Source: an uncultured Rhizobiaceae group bacterium (GTDB lineage: Bacteria; Pseudomonadota; Alphaproteobacteria; Rhizobiales; Rhizobiaceae). From it: a stretch of 64,000 nucleotides of DNA. Location of the stretch: contig CANMVS010000018.1 of NCBI GenBank assembly GCA_947501445.1, positions 62,001 to 126,000 on the forward strand, given 5' to 3'. Below, one piece after another: positions 1 to 8,985 of the stretch. Each line of letters starts with the position of its first letter. Positions within the stretch are counted from its first letter, which is position 1. The notes under the pieces were generated by a model that saw nothing but the letters and a program-made list of their open reading frames with translations, was not told the origin of the DNA and searched no databases. Both the position numbers and the translations under genes were made by a program.

Positions 1-127
1 AAGGGCATCAAGACCGTACCGCACTTTCGATGTCGAATCTTTTTTGAACCACATTCGAATAAAATGCCCTGCGAAACGTTATTGATTGGCCACGACATAA
101 AGTGTGAGCCTGTTAGAGGATATTAGA

Positions 128-571
128 ATGAAAAAACTTTTGATTACATCAACACTCATTGCCCTTTTCTTTAGCCATAACGCTTTGGCCGGCGAAACGC
201 CATCAGCGCCTGATACCAAACAATATTTTGTCAATCTGTCGGACAATGATCGGGTCAGTGGACCGGTTAAAGTGATTTTTGGCCTGTCAGGCATGGGTGT
301 GGCACCGGCCGGTGTCGATAAACCAAATACCGGCCATCATCATATTTTGCTGGACCGTGCACCTCTGGGCCAGGGTGAAGACGGTATCGAAGAACTGGAT
401 TACGCCCTTCTGGCTGACGAACACAATATCCACTATGGCGGCGGGCAGACGGAAACCGTATTGGATCTTCCGCCGGGAAAACACACATTGCAACTGGTTC
501 TGGGCGATATGAACCACATACCGCACAATCCACCGATCTCCTCCGACGTCATTACAATTATTGTAGAATGA
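128..571 (+). CDS. Secreted DUF4399-domain protein
   Basis: 147-aa protein. The ATG at 128 is chosen over a GTG at 104 because an AGAGGA ribosome site sits seven bases before it and the product then begins directly with a signal peptide (lysine-rich start, hydrophobic core, cleavage after ALA near residue 22). The mature part resembles the DUF4399 family: a phrase like NTGHHHILLD in the middle and a C-terminal stretch NHIPHNPPISS with conserved His and Pro. The family is periplasmic and of unknown function; the histidines suggest metal binding, which is inference. It stands alone, converging on the LysR gene. Family call fairly sure, function unknown. Confidence 0.85.
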   Translation: MKKLLITSTLIALFFSHNALAGETPSAPDTKQYFVNLSDNDRVSGPVKVIFGLSGMGVAPAGVDKPNTGHHHILLDRAPLGQGEDGIEELDYALLADEHNIHYGGGQTETVLDLPPGKHTLQLVLGDMNHIPHNPPISSDVITIIVE

Positions 572-578
572 TTGACTG

Positions 579-611
579 CCCGGCCGACGGCGCATCGCGT
601 GGCCGGCCGGG
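579..611. terminator. GC-rich stem-loop between convergent genes
   Basis: CCCGGCC (579-585) pairs with GGCCGGG (605-611) around a GC-rich loop, between the ends of the DUF4399 gene and the LysR gene. No T-tract follows, so it may be a weak or Rho-assisted terminator or only a structured spacer. Confidence 0.35.
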
Positions 612-659
612 GTGTCGCACCACCCGTATGGACACATCGAAACGATACACGTGCGGACC

Positions 660-1541
660 CTATCTATCCATCTGCTCCAGCTCATTGCTGATCCACTCCA
701 AAAATATCTGGACGGATTTTCTGGTCGTGTGCGACTTTGGGTAGACCAGATAATAATTGCGCATGCCATCGACCTGCTGGTCGACAACCGATTGAATGCG
801 ACCCTCCGCCATTTCCTGGAATATGAGTTGGCGATCCATAAGCGCGATACCAACACCGGCAATACAGGCTTCGAGTATTTGCGAGCTGTTTTGAAATTCG
901 AGCTTTGCAGTTGGCGCTGAAAATGTATGGCCGATTTTGCCAAACCATTCGCTCCACTCGGATGGCACCTGTGAATTGTGCAGGAGTGTCGCCCCCTTAA
1001 GGGCCACAATAGTATCAATCGTCCTGGCCATTGCCGGTGCGCAAACCGGCACCAGGCTCTCGCGCAGCAGCAGATGTGCGATCATTCCGGGCCAATCACC
1101 TGCACCACGGCGTATGACAAGATCCAGGTCCTCTCGGTCAAATTCCGATTTTTGTGTGCTGGTCTGTATGGCCAGCTCCCAACCCGGATAATGCGCCTGA
1201 AAGGTATCAAGCCTGCGCATCAGCCAGCGGGTGGCAAAAAAGGGAACCGCGGAAATTCGTATCGTGTGTTCACGCATGGGTGTCGTCAGGGAATTGGTTG
1301 CCTGCACCAGAATCTGAATCCCCTGCTGCACGTTTTTGAAATAAAATTCCCCCTTTTGCGTCAGCGATACGCGCCGTTCGGATCGCAGGAATAACCTGAT
1401 GCCCAGAGTGTGTTCCAACTGCCTGATCTGATGGCTGACGGCCGATGGGCTGATGCATAATTCATCAGCAGCCCTGTTGAAGCTTAAATGCCGGGCGGCG
1501 GCTTCAAATGTGCGAAGCGTATTCAGGCTGGGAAAGGACAC
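660..1541 (-). CDS. LysR-family transcriptional regulator, GcvA-like
   Basis: 293 aa, normal LTTR length. Residues 1-60 form the winged helix-turn-helix (FxxAARHLSFNRAADEL and SPSAVSHQIRQLE are the typical recognition segment). The effector-binding domain follows from about residue 90, with the GcvA-type phrase ISAVPFFATRWLMRRL. It is divergent from the aldehyde dehydrogenase gene with only a short intergenic region, the classic arrangement for an LTTR that controls its neighbour. The ligand cannot be told from sequence. Family very sure; the regulatory link to the dehydrogenase is inference from layout. Confidence 0.93.
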   Translation of the reverse strand: MSFPSLNTLRTFEAAARHLSFNRAADELCISPSAVSHQIRQLEHTLGIRLFLRSERRVSLTQKGEFYFKNVQQGIQILVQATNSLTTPMREHTIRISAVPFFATRWLMRRLDTFQAHYPGWELAIQTSTQKSEFDREDLDLVIRRGAGDWPGMIAHLLLRESLVPVCAPAMARTIDTIVALKGATLLHNSQVPSEWSEWFGKIGHTFSAPTAKLEFQNSSQILEACIAGVGIALMDRQLIFQEMAEGRIQSVVDQQVDGMRNYYLVYPKSHTTRKSVQIFLEWISNELEQMDR

Positions 1542-1578
1542 GCTGTTTTTCCAATCGGCAGATAGATGAGTGTTTACT

Positions 1579-1590
1579 CAACTATAGTTG
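1579..1590. promoter_or_regulatory. Perfect 12-bp palindrome, candidate LysR operator
   Basis: CAACTATAGTTG is its own reverse complement and lies in the 125-bp region between the divergent LysR and aldehyde dehydrogenase genes, 38 bp upstream of the LysR start. LTTR sites are usually interrupted dyads, so this is a candidate only. Confidence 0.35.
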
Positions 1591-1666
1591 TTCAATGGCC
1601 TTTTGTCAGCTGGCAACACAACGCATAAAATCGTTGCAGAACAGCAATATTTGGCGAGGCAAAATC

Positions 1667-3196
1667 ATGACGTTATCGGGCAAACAATTGATCAATGGAT
1701 CATGGACGGCCAGCACACATCAAAGCGGTATCGAGGCACGCAATCCCGTTGATAACAGCACACTGCCAACGCAGTTTGTTGATGCAACGCTGGAAGATGT
1801 TGCTTTGGCTGTTGATGCGGCTTCACAGGCGTTTACGCTTTATTCAGCCCTTAGTGATGCAACAAGAGCCACGTTTCTGGATGAAATAGCCCTCGAACTT
1901 GAGGGTGCTGCAGACACAATCATCTCACGATGCATGCTTGAGACCGCATTGCCCGAACAGCGACTGCGCGGTGAGCTTGGTCGCACAACCGGACAGCTGC
2001 GTCAGTTTTCCACCCTGTTGAGAAGCGCAGACTGGCGACGGACAACTTTTGATCAGGCAATGCCGGAGCGGGCCCCGGTGCCGAAGCCGGATTTACGGCT
2101 GACACAAATTGCGCTGGGACCTGTTGTTGTTTTTTCCGCCAGCAATTTTCCCTTGGCCTTCTCAACAGCGGGTGGCGACACAGCATCAGCCCTTGCTGCC
2201 GGGTGCCCCGTTATCGTCAAAGCCCATTCCGCGCATCCCGGCACCTCGGAGCTGGTCGCCCAATGTATCGCCCGCGCAATAACAACATGTCATATGCCGG
2301 CGGGTACATTTGGTCATCTGCACGGTTCCGGCAAAATCATTGGCGCTGCTCTGGTACAGCACCCGCAGATCAAGGCTGGCGGCTTTACCGGTTCGGTTGC
2401 CGGTGGTCGTGCGTTGTTCGATCTGGCCAACCAGCGCCCGCACCCCATTCCCTTTTTCGGCGAATTGGGCTCCACGAACCCGGTGTTCCTTTTGCCAAAC
2501 GCAGTGGCACAAAAAACAACCTCCATTGCTGAAACATTCGTTGCTGCCATGACCCTCGGCGCAGGGCAATTCTGCACCAGTCCTGGCATTCTGGTCATCA
2601 AATCAGATGGCAATGAGAAGGTATTTTTGGAGCAGACAGCCCGGCAGATCACCCTTCAGCAACCGCAAACCATGCTGACACAGGCCATCTGTTCGTCCTT
2701 CAATCAAAGCAATGACAATCGCCAGAACATACCGGGTGTCAACATTGTTGCGACCGGCCAGGCAGCCAGCAACAACAATGCACAGGCCATGGTCATGAGC
2801 GTTGCGGCTGCCGACTATCTGGCCCAGCCCGACCTTCAGGAAGAAATATTCGGCCCGTCAGCGCTGGCCATCGTGTGTTGCGATGATGAGGAAATGATGC
2901 GGGTTGCCGAAAGTTTCCATGGACATTTAACCGGATCGGTATTTGCCGAAGATGGCGATCTGCCACTGGCAAAACGCCTCTATTCAGTTCTGCAAAACAA
3001 AGTCGGACGTCTGATATATAATGGCTACGGGACCGGCGTTGAAGTGTGTGCTTCCATGTCCCATGGCGGCCCCTATCCATCAAGCACAAATGTACAATCT
3101 ACATCAGTCGGAACAAGGGCTATTGACCGCTTTGTGCGACCGCTGTGTTTTCAGAATACCCCGCAGGCCCTGTTGCCGGATGAACTGAAAGATTGA
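1667..3196 (+). CDS. NADP-type aldehyde dehydrogenase, alpha-ketoglutaric semialdehyde dehydrogenase-like
   Basis: 509 aa from the ATG at 1667, preceded by GGCGAGG; the reading frame stays open upstream but that part is not protein-like. ALDH superfamily hallmarks are present: the cofactor-binding segment around FSASNFPLAFSTAGGD (about 157-172), the general base Glu in FFGELGSTNP (E266) and the catalytic Cys in GAGQFCTSPG (C303). The motif forms GELGSTNPVFLLP and GQFCTSPG match the 2,5-dioxovalerate (alpha-ketoglutaric semialdehyde) dehydrogenase branch, which oxidises the semialdehyde to 2-oxoglutarate in sugar-acid and hydroxyproline breakdown. Divergent LysR regulator beside it. Enzyme class sure, exact substrate moderately sure. 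Confidence 0.88.
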   Translation: MTLSGKQLINGSWTASTHQSGIEARNPVDNSTLPTQFVDATLEDVALAVDAASQAFTLYSALSDATRATFLDEIALELEGAADTIISRCMLETALPEQRLRGELGRTTGQLRQFSTLLRSADWRRTTFDQAMPERAPVPKPDLRLTQIALGPVVVFSASNFPLAFSTAGGDTASALAAGCPVIVKAHSAHPGTSELVAQCIARAITTCHMPAGTFGHLHGSGKIIGAALVQHPQIKAGGFTGSVAGGRALFDLANQRPHPIPFFGELGSTNPVFLLPNAVAQKTTSIAETFVAAMTLGAGQFCTSPGILVIKSDGNEKVFLEQTARQITLQQPQTMLTQAICSSFNQSNDNRQNIPGVNIVATGQAASNNNAQAMVMSVAAADYLAQPDLQEEIFGPSALAIVCCDDEEMMRVAESFHGHLTGSVFAEDGDLPLAKRLYSVLQNKVGRLIYNGYGTGVEVCASMSHGGPYPSSTNVQSTSVGTRAIDRFVRPLCFQNTPQALLPDELKD

Positions 3197-3231
3197 ATGT
3201 TCAACCCTGCGCATGGCAAGCCGTGTTCAGC

Positions 3232-3350
3232 CGGATACATCGCGCCTGGCGCAATGGAAATTCCGGCTGAAACCGGTACGGGCATCAATTGCCAGTGCGT
3301 TGTTTGATTGAAAACCGGCTTCATCGCCGAAGGTAAAAATACCATCAGCT
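3232..3350 (-). pseudogene. Decayed autotransporter C-terminus (copy 1)
   Basis: Translating the minus strand gives a phrase GDEAGFQSNNALAIDARTGF followed by SRNF. It closely matches the C-terminal end of the intact autotransporter further right (GGEAGYDSNNALTIDARAGF, then IRKF). The fragment runs past the normal terminal Phe by a few residues before a stop, and the upstream part of the gene is missing. The nucleotide sequences also align. This is a leftover of a paralogous autotransporter gene, probably from duplication and deletion. Quite sure it is homologous; no function expected. Confidence 0.7.
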
Positions 3351-3454
3351 TGAGCTTGGTCTGCACCGGTTCCGCCTCAAATGCGAGACATCAGGAACTG
3401 GTTTTCAACTTACTGAATACGCCAGGCAGATGATATGCTCAGGCGGAACAACAG

Positions 3455-3574
3455 TTACTCAGGCTTAACTTTCGGTTGTCGGAAGCCCGAGATCGATATT
3501 ATGACATCCTGAGCAGCAACGATATTGCCGATCTTTCCACGGGCGGTTACCTTTGGTTTTTCATAGGTTTTCAT
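3455..3574 (-). CDS. Candidate RiPP precursor peptide with lasso-type leader motif
   Basis: 39-aa ORF. The ATG at 3574 is preceded by TTGGGGAT at proper spacing; a second ATG lies directly upstream. Residues 4-13 read YEKPKVTARG and match, with exact spacing, the YxxPxLxxxG leader motif that PqqD-like recognition proteins bind in lasso-peptide systems (Y4, P7, V9, G13). The C-terminal part has no Cys; it contains two Ser (S27, S29) and ends GFRQPKVKPE. G30 to E39 would give a ten-residue ring, outside the 7-9 usual for lasso peptides, and no cyclase gene is nearby. It lies next to genes for a PqqD-like protein, a B2 protease and an HPrK-like kinase. Precursor role is inferred from motif plus context. 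Confidence 0.6.
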   Translation of the reverse strand: MKTYEKPKVTARGKIGNIVAAQDVIISISGFRQPKVKPE

Positions 3575-4192
3575 CATCTATCCCCAATTAAACGACAACG
3601 CGATTCTAATTTAGTCAGCAGTGATAGTCAAATCTCAGTCGAGCATCAGCATATATTTTCATCGGCTGCTTATTTTGCCAAATTATGATGTGACAATCAG
3701 AAATTGATCTGCATACCCGTGGAAATTGTATTTATCTGCCGGATACCTATACAAAAACCTATTTGAGGCATGTCGCTCACACTCAATTCATGCAGCATCG
3801 TCTGAGTGTCACCTTTAGTCCCTGCAGGGCAACAACCCATGTTCAACCAGGGACAAAAGCAAATATACTGCAGTCATCTACAAAGGGTGACAGCCGTAAA
3901 TCATTACACCTGAAAGTGTGCCTGCCTATTGCATAACGAGCATTTCAATTGTTGTGAATAGTCTCAGAAATCGCTCCCGATACGACAAAACTTTCAACCT
4001 GTTGACGGCTGCCATATCGACGAAACCGGATAATCGGGACATAAGAATCTTTGATTTTCCCAAAATCAGCATCACAAAAGAATGTGAAACGGCTTGAAGA
4101 AACAACCCTTCAGCCATTAAGCTTTAACATCGCCTCACCAGTTATCTTTTCTCATTTGGGGGAATGTCCGGATGTGTCTGGAAGGAAAGTAA
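3575..4192. other. Intergenic region before the acyl-ligase operon
   Basis: About 600 bases between the candidate precursor (leftward) and the acyl ligase (rightward). It should hold both promoters. Open frames inside it (for example 3926-4117 on the minus strand) lack a convincing ribosome site or recognisable domain. I see no repeat, RNA gene or clear terminator. Confidence 0.4.
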
Positions 4193-5656
4193 TTGCGAAC
4201 CAGCAATAATAATCCGGTACCGTCTACAGCTTCCCTTCCCGTTGTCGACGCATTGCCTGACTCGGCGCAGATAATTAATGTGCGTGGTGGCGAAACCGTC
4301 AACCGTGACGATCTGGTCGAGCGGGTCAAAACAGCCGCATCGAAAATCCGCTCCCGGATAACCGGTCTCGACGGGCCAGTGGTGGTGGCTGAACCGGACG
4401 CACTGGACATGCTTGTATACCTGTTCGCCGCCTGGGCCGCAGGCCGCGTTGCGGTGGTCGTCAATCCAGGCCTGAGCGCAGATGAGCAATTGAATGTCCT
4501 GGATCATACCGGCGCAGTCGCCTGGTATGGGCCGCTTCGATGTAAATTTAAAAAACCCGGTGCTCGGGGTAAGGATGATCATCCTCCACTGACATTGGAC
4601 GAACCTGCTTTGATCCTGATGACGTCGGGCACCACCGGCATTCCCAAGGGCATCGTTCATTCACTGCGCAGCCTGCAGGCGCGCATTGCGTTGAATATTG
4701 CCTATATGGGCGACGCATCACTGGCCAGAAGCCTTTGTGTTCTGCCGACATTTTTTGGTCATGGCCTTATTGGCAATTGCCTCACGCCGCTGGCTGCCGG
4801 CGGTACGCTGCACTTGTGGTGCAGCCCCGGCATTGGCGAAATGGCATCTTTGGGGCAGGTCATGGATCGCCACCGGATCACATTCATGAGTTCGGTCCCC
4901 TCGTTCTGGAAGCTTGCCAGCCGGGTTTCTCCTTCGCCAACTCAGCCGCCGTTACGCCTTCATGTTGGCTCCGCACCCCTGTCGATTGAACAGTGGAGGG
5001 CCATTTCAGACTGGGCCGGAACGGACAGTGTCTACAACATGTTCGGGATGACCGAGACAGCCAACTGGATCAGCGGCGGCGCGTTGAAGAACAGTCAGGG
5101 ACGGGATGGTTTTGTTGGCGAAATCTGGGGCGGGCGCTTTGCCGTATGCGGTGATGACGGTACCATTGCCGAAAGTGGCAGGGGTGAAATCCTGGTTCAA
5201 TCACCAGGCATGATGATGACCTATCTGAATGCACCCGAAGCATTGGCGAAGGCCTTTGTGGGCAGTTGGATGCGCACCGGTGATATTGGTGAAATCGATG
5301 CCGCAGGTTCGCTGACACTGGTTGGGCGAATCAAAACTGAAATAAACCGGGCAGGAATAAAGATTCAAGCGGAAGAAATAGATATGTTGCTCGAACGTCA
5401 TCCCGCCGTCGATGAGGCCTGCGCATTTGCCATACCAGATGCGGCAAGCGGCCAGGCTGTTGCGGCCGCCATTGTCCTTTCATCTCAAAATGCAATCTCA
5501 ACCCAGGACATAGGGCAGTGGTGCCGGGAGCACGCCCGTGCGGAAGCCGTTCCGTCAGTTCTTTACGTGCTGGATGCAATTCCGCGCAATGACCGCGGGA
5601 AAATCGTTCGCGACAGCGTACGCGCAGTGGCAATGAAATCGGAAACCGCAAAATGA
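4193..5656 (+). CDS. AMP-forming acyl ligase / stand-alone adenylation enzyme
   Basis: 487 aa from a TTG at 4193 with GAAGGA just upstream; no better ATG exists before the conserved domain. ANL-superfamily motifs: the nucleotide loop SGTTGIPKG (145-153), the A5 motif YNMFGMTETA, the A7 motif with TGDIG, the hinge-like LVGRIKTEINRAGIKI, and a C-terminal catalytic Lys in NDRGKIVRDS (K470). So both subdomains are present. It activates a carboxylic acid with ATP and likely loads it on the acyl carrier protein encoded two genes on. It overlaps the next gene by ATGA. First gene of a four-gene operon. Enzyme class sure; substrate unknown. Confidence 0.9.
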   Translation: MRTSNNNPVPSTASLPVVDALPDSAQIINVRGGETVNRDDLVERVKTAASKIRSRITGLDGPVVVAEPDALDMLVYLFAAWAAGRVAVVVNPGLSADEQLNVLDHTGAVAWYGPLRCKFKKPGARGKDDHPPLTLDEPALILMTSGTTGIPKGIVHSLRSLQARIALNIAYMGDASLARSLCVLPTFFGHGLIGNCLTPLAAGGTLHLWCSPGIGEMASLGQVMDRHRITFMSSVPSFWKLASRVSPSPTQPPLRLHVGSAPLSIEQWRAISDWAGTDSVYNMFGMTETANWISGGALKNSQGRDGFVGEIWGGRFAVCGDDGTIAESGRGEILVQSPGMMMTYLNAPEALAKAFVGSWMRTGDIGEIDAAGSLTLVGRIKTEINRAGIKIQAEEIDMLLERHPAVDEACAFAIPDAASGQAVAAAIVLSSQNAISTQDIGQWCREHARAEAVPSVLYVLDAIPRNDRGKIVRDSVRAVAMKSETAK

Positions 5657-6240
5657 GATGGCACAGGCGGCGCATTACAAAACTGAACGAAACACTGGTT
5701 ACCGAACGGCTGCTGCTGAAACCGGCAGGCAAATTCCGCTCAATTCACCTCCAGCAGAAAATGATGGAGGACCTGGAGATTTTGCGTGAAATGACCCATG
5801 GCAGCCAGCGAACAGGCTGGCTCAATATGGTCCTGAAAAGAAAACTGCCAAACGGACGCTCGCGTTTCATGCATGAAATTATGGTTGCCGATAGTGGGGA
5901 CAGCATCGGTTATCACGAAATAAGACTGTTTCCATATAAGTCGGCTAACCTCAGCGTTGTCATTCTCGATCGCAGCTGGTGGGGCAAGACCGTGCCACTG
6001 GAGGCACGAAAGGTGATCATGGCGCATTTTGCCAGGCACGCTGGCATAGAGAGGTTTTATTCCGTGGTCAGATCACGGAACTTCGCGTCTATCTTCAACT
6101 ATAAGAAACTTGGTTTCAAACACAGCGGCACCATGCATCGTTGTGCTTTTGATACTGTCATTAAAGAGCCCATTGACTATCTTGAGTTTGAGATGCTGAA
6201 AGAAGATTTTCCAGCCTATATGGATTGGGGAAATTCATGA
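5653..6240 (+). CDS. GNAT-family N-acetyltransferase
   Basis: 195 aa, starting inside the stop of the ligase gene (ATGA). The pattern is that of RimJ/RimL-type GNATs: N-terminal TERLLLKP strand, and a C-terminal part (FYSVVRSRNFASIFNYKKLGFKHSG) typical of the acceptor-side helix and final strands, where an Asn/Ser-containing turn precedes YxKLGF. The acetyl-CoA loop is less canonical than usual. It sits between an adenylating ligase and an acyl carrier protein, so it may transfer an acyl group from the carrier rather than from acetyl-CoA; that is inference. Family fairly sure. Confidence 0.78.
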   Translation: MRWHRRRITKLNETLVTERLLLKPAGKFRSIHLQQKMMEDLEILREMTHGSQRTGWLNMVLKRKLPNGRSRFMHEIMVADSGDSIGYHEIRLFPYKSANLSVVILDRSWWGKTVPLEARKVIMAHFARHAGIERFYSVVRSRNFASIFNYKKLGFKHSGTMHRCAFDTVIKEPIDYLEFEMLKEDFPAYMDWGNS

Positions 6241-6485
6241 ACGCATTGTTGGAAGCCAGAGCAATTGTCGCTGAGGCAACCCGGACCCCTATTGAGAGCC
6301 TGCCGGAATACGTCGATGTTCTCACGCTGCCTGCCTGGGACAGTATGGCGCATGTCAGCATAATTCTGGCGATTGAGGAGAAAACCGGCCAACAACTGAC
6401 AACAGAGGCAATCATTGAAATTCAATCCCTGCAGACAATTGCAAATCTGCTGGATTTGCTTTCCGGTATCGGGGAGACAACATGA
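6237..6485 (+). CDS. Acyl carrier protein
   Basis: 82 aa from ATG 6237, overlapping the GNAT stop by ATGA; a TTG four codons earlier is less likely. The attachment site for 4'-phosphopantetheine is S36 in LPAWDSMAHV, a DSxxH variant of the DSL motif. The downstream helices (IILAIEEKTGQQL, IIEIQSLQTIANLLDLL) match the ACP four-helix fold. A stand-alone carrier directly behind an adenylation enzyme suggests ligase-to-carrier loading as in small nonribosomal or fatty-acyl tailoring systems. Coupled by ATGA to the following gene. Sure of the family. Confidence 0.88.
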   Translation: MNALLEARAIVAEATRTPIESLPEYVDVLTLPAWDSMAHVSIILAIEEKTGQQLTTEAIIEIQSLQTIANLLDLLSGIGETT

Positions 6486-7501
6486 ACTCAGTCCGGGAAC
6501 AGGGCAGTTTTGACCCCGCGATAAAGCGCCTTCTTTGCCAATTGGCTGACCCACAAGTTCAAGCGCTCTTTGCCAATCAATATGACGGCATTGAGTTGCG
6601 GCCCCTGTTCCAATCCATGCGGCACCACGGGATCGAAGCGATTGCCGTGCCAAAACTGGGCGCTTCCCTGCCAAAAAATGGGCTGTCTGAGATGCTGATG
6701 GAACAGGAGAAAGAGTACCAATTTGTCGCCAACGCGCATTCGCTGATCCTCGAGGCCCATGCCGACAGGATCATCAATGCTTTGAAAAGAGCCGAACTTC
6801 ATGCCGTCATCGTCAAGGGACCGGTCTTTTCAAAAGAGCTCTATGAGCGCGAAGCCGATCGTCAATATACCGACATCGACATCCTGTCTCATCCGACCTC
6901 AATCGGCGATATAGGCGAAATTTTGCGTCAGGAAGGGTTTCATCAGGCCGTCCGGGAGTTTTGGGACAATTCCGAGCGCAATATGGAGCAAAAATGGGTC
7001 CACAACGACAATGCCAATATTCTCGTGGAACTGCATGGCAATCTGGTTCACTACGCTGGTTTGAGGCGGCGCATTTCCTTTTCCTATGAAGATTATCAGA
7101 CAGCCTCGTGCAACGGAAAATGTCCTGCAATCGCCTATTTCATCACGGCAGTTGTCCATGCAGCGGCCGGGCATAAATTTCATCGGTTGGCATTGCTGGT
7201 CGATGTTCTCCAGGCATTGCGACGCCTGGAGGACAATGATCTTGCGCGCCTGGGGCAGGTGGTCGACATGCTTGGTTTGCGCCTGGAGGTCCTGACCTGC
7301 CTGGATCTCGTTGGCAGCCTGTTTGGAGAGGTTAATACCCGGCCGGCACTTGCGCATCTGCCTGACGGACGCAACTATAGCTGGACACGCCGTCTGGTCA
7401 CAGCTGATGCGGTTCTCGACACGTGGCGGGACACCGGGCATCGTTCACGTTTGCGCCGTCATGCGTTTCGCTGGATGCAGCATATTGTGCCGCGCCGATG
7501 A
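6482..7501 (+). CDS. NTP_transf_5-family (uncharacterised nucleotidyltransferase-like) protein
   Basis: 339 aa, ATGA overlap with the ACP gene. The central part IVKGPVFSKELY (around 115-126) followed by RQYTDIDILSHP shows the DxD pair of the nucleotidyltransferase-fold family PF14907 (NTP_transf_5). Members often lie in lasso-peptide and exopolysaccharide clusters next to PqqD and HPrK-like genes; their biochemical role is not settled. Here it ends the rightward operon and converges on the kinase gene with 36 bases between stops. The family call rests on the DxD context and neighbourhood. Function unknown. Confidence 0.78.
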   Translation: MNSVREQGSFDPAIKRLLCQLADPQVQALFANQYDGIELRPLFQSMRHHGIEAIAVPKLGASLPKNGLSEMLMEQEKEYQFVANAHSLILEAHADRIINALKRAELHAVIVKGPVFSKELYEREADRQYTDIDILSHPTSIGDIGEILRQEGFHQAVREFWDNSERNMEQKWVHNDNANILVELHGNLVHYAGLRRRISFSYEDYQTASCNGKCPAIAYFITAVVHAAAGHKFHRLALLVDVLQALRRLEDNDLARLGQVVDMLGLRLEVLTCLDLVGSLFGEVNTRPALAHLPDGRNYSWTRRLVTADAVLDTWRDTGHRSRLRRHAFRWMQHIVPRR

Positions 7502-7537
7502 GCGTTCAGTGAATTTCTAGAACAATCTGCCCCAAAG

Positions 7538-8530
7538 TCAGCTATTGATCCCGGCATCGATAGCTGCCGCGGCATCGTGGGCGCTACCATTGATTTCGAG
7601 AACATAGCTGGGGGTCGAAGCCAGCAATTCGGAAAAAAGGCTTAACCGGTTCTCGCTACCTGGAAACAGGCCCATTGGTCCAAGATTAATATTGTCATCA
7701 AGCATCAGCGTCAGTGCTTCGGCGCCATTTGATGTCTTTGCAAACCGCATAGGGCCATCTGTCCGGTTCAGGGCCACAACGGCGGAAATTGGTTTTGCGC
7801 TGCTATCTGCCAGGAAGCCGAGCGCGGCGAGTGTCGAACGCTCAAACCATTGTTCATTGTTGGTATCCCAGTCCGTGGCTTTCATGGCAGCCGACACCCA
7901 GCCGAACAGGCGAGCGGTTTGCCGGTGCACCTTTAGCGAACGGGGAATGCCGATTGCCGCCATCCTGCCGTCCGCACGGCGCGCCAGCACCGTTGCATCG
8001 TCGGAACTCAGCCGATACCCCCGGTCGACAAGCGCAAGTGCCGTTGTGGTCTTGCCGGTGCCACTGGGCGCGTGCAAAATTAGCCTGCTTGCACCGTCTG
8101 GCGTCTCAATACAGGCCGCATGGGCGATGCAGCACTGGAAAGCGCTGACCGCATGATCAAGTGCAAAGCTGGCAGAAACACTCAATAAAGGCTGGCGGCA
8201 TGTCGGACTGGTGGCGATGGTTGGATGCCCGTCGCCGCCCGGCAACCGTATTGTCACGTCCCCTGGTGCCGTTATACTCCAGCCGGAATCGCCCTGGGAA
8301 ATCAGAAATGGTCCTTCCCCGCCAATGGTTCCTTCGAAAAATACCTTTTCATCGGCAGGCGGAACGATATCCAACTCATTTGTCATGGTTATGCAAAACC
8401 CCGGCTCATGACTTTTCGTTGCCGGTATCTCCCATTCACCGATAAGGCTTGTGAATTGGGAGATCATGTCTTCGGATTCGCAATTGATATCAAGAGCACT
8501 GCCAATAATATCGTACCTGAAGGTTTTCAT
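7538..8530 (-). CDS. HPr-kinase-like serine kinase of peptide-modification clusters
   Basis: 330 aa. A P-loop APSGTGKTT at 154-162 is followed by an HPrK-like pattern GYRLSSDDATVL, as in the kinase family found with lasso-type clusters (the paeninodin kinase PadeK phosphorylates a Ser of its precursor). N-terminal 110 residues are beta-rich and lack the HPr-kinase regulatory domain signature. It starts inside the stop of the B2 protease gene (ATGA), so the two are co-translated. By analogy it may phosphorylate the candidate precursor encoded at 3455-3574, which has two Ser near its end; that is inference. Family call sure. Confidence 0.83.
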   Translation of the reverse strand: MKTFRYDIIGSALDINCESEDMISQFTSLIGEWEIPATKSHEPGFCITMTNELDIVPPADEKVFFEGTIGGEGPFLISQGDSGWSITAPGDVTIRLPGGDGHPTIATSPTCRQPLLSVSASFALDHAVSAFQCCIAHAACIETPDGASRLILHAPSGTGKTTTALALVDRGYRLSSDDATVLARRADGRMAAIGIPRSLKVHRQTARLFGWVSAAMKATDWDTNNEQWFERSTLAALGFLADSSAKPISAVVALNRTDGPMRFAKTSNGAEALTLMLDDNINLGPMGLFPGSENRLSLFSELLASTPSYVLEINGSAHDAAAAIDAGINS

Positions 8531-8985
8531 GATGTTTTGGTGTCCGGGCTCGTGTGGATATGCACCTCCACCATGTCCTCCAGAATATCACTGATGATCG
8601 GCTGACCGTCGAGAACGACCCAGCAATGTGCACTGACAATCGGTGTCTCCAGACTGTTGGCATCAATTCCAAAATGAAGCGCCGGGTCATATCCGGCTTT
8701 TTTCAGGAAGCGCAGTCCCAGCAGCCCCTGACGAAAGCAGCGTCTCTTCCGCATCAGCCAGGGTTTTCTTGTCGTTCGCATGACAGCCGCCGAAATGAGT
8801 TTCGGGTCCAGACCACGGTAGGGTGTCCGTCCGTTTCCCTCTGCCAGGCGCAGGATCGAGGCCAGGTCGCGCCCGGCAATAAGCAGGGGAAGCAGCCGCG
8901 CAGTCAACCAGAGCTCCACATAAAACAAATGCAGCATCATGGCATTGCTCGGTTCCGCAGGCGCAGCGGGGTCAGCCGTCTTCAT
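8527..8985 (-). CDS. Lasso-type B2 leader peptidase (transglutaminase-like)
   Basis: 152 aa from the ATG at 8985 (a TTG precedes it). The family PF13471 has a Cys-His-Asp triad, and all three are visible: C83 in RRCFRQGLLGLRFL, H120 in SAHCWVVLDG and D126 in the same motif. The phrase HFGIDAN between them also fits. In lasso-peptide systems this protein removes the leader after the RRE protein binds it. The first codons overlap the end of the PqqD-like gene, and its stop overlaps the kinase start. With no lasso cyclase in the window, it may serve a non-lasso product. Family call sure. Confidence 0.85.
   Translation of the reverse strand: MKTADPAAPAEPSNAMMLHLFYVELWLTARLLPLLIAGRDLASILRLAEGNGRTPYRGLDPKLISAAVMRTTRKPWLMRKRRCFRQGLLGLRFLKKAGYDPALHFGIDANSLETPIVSAHCWVVLDGQPIISDILEDMVEVHIHTSPDTKTS

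Noticed and set aside
3926..4117. 63-codon minus-strand ORF near the acyl ligase
   Set aside because: No ribosome site at normal spacing and no leader or domain motif.
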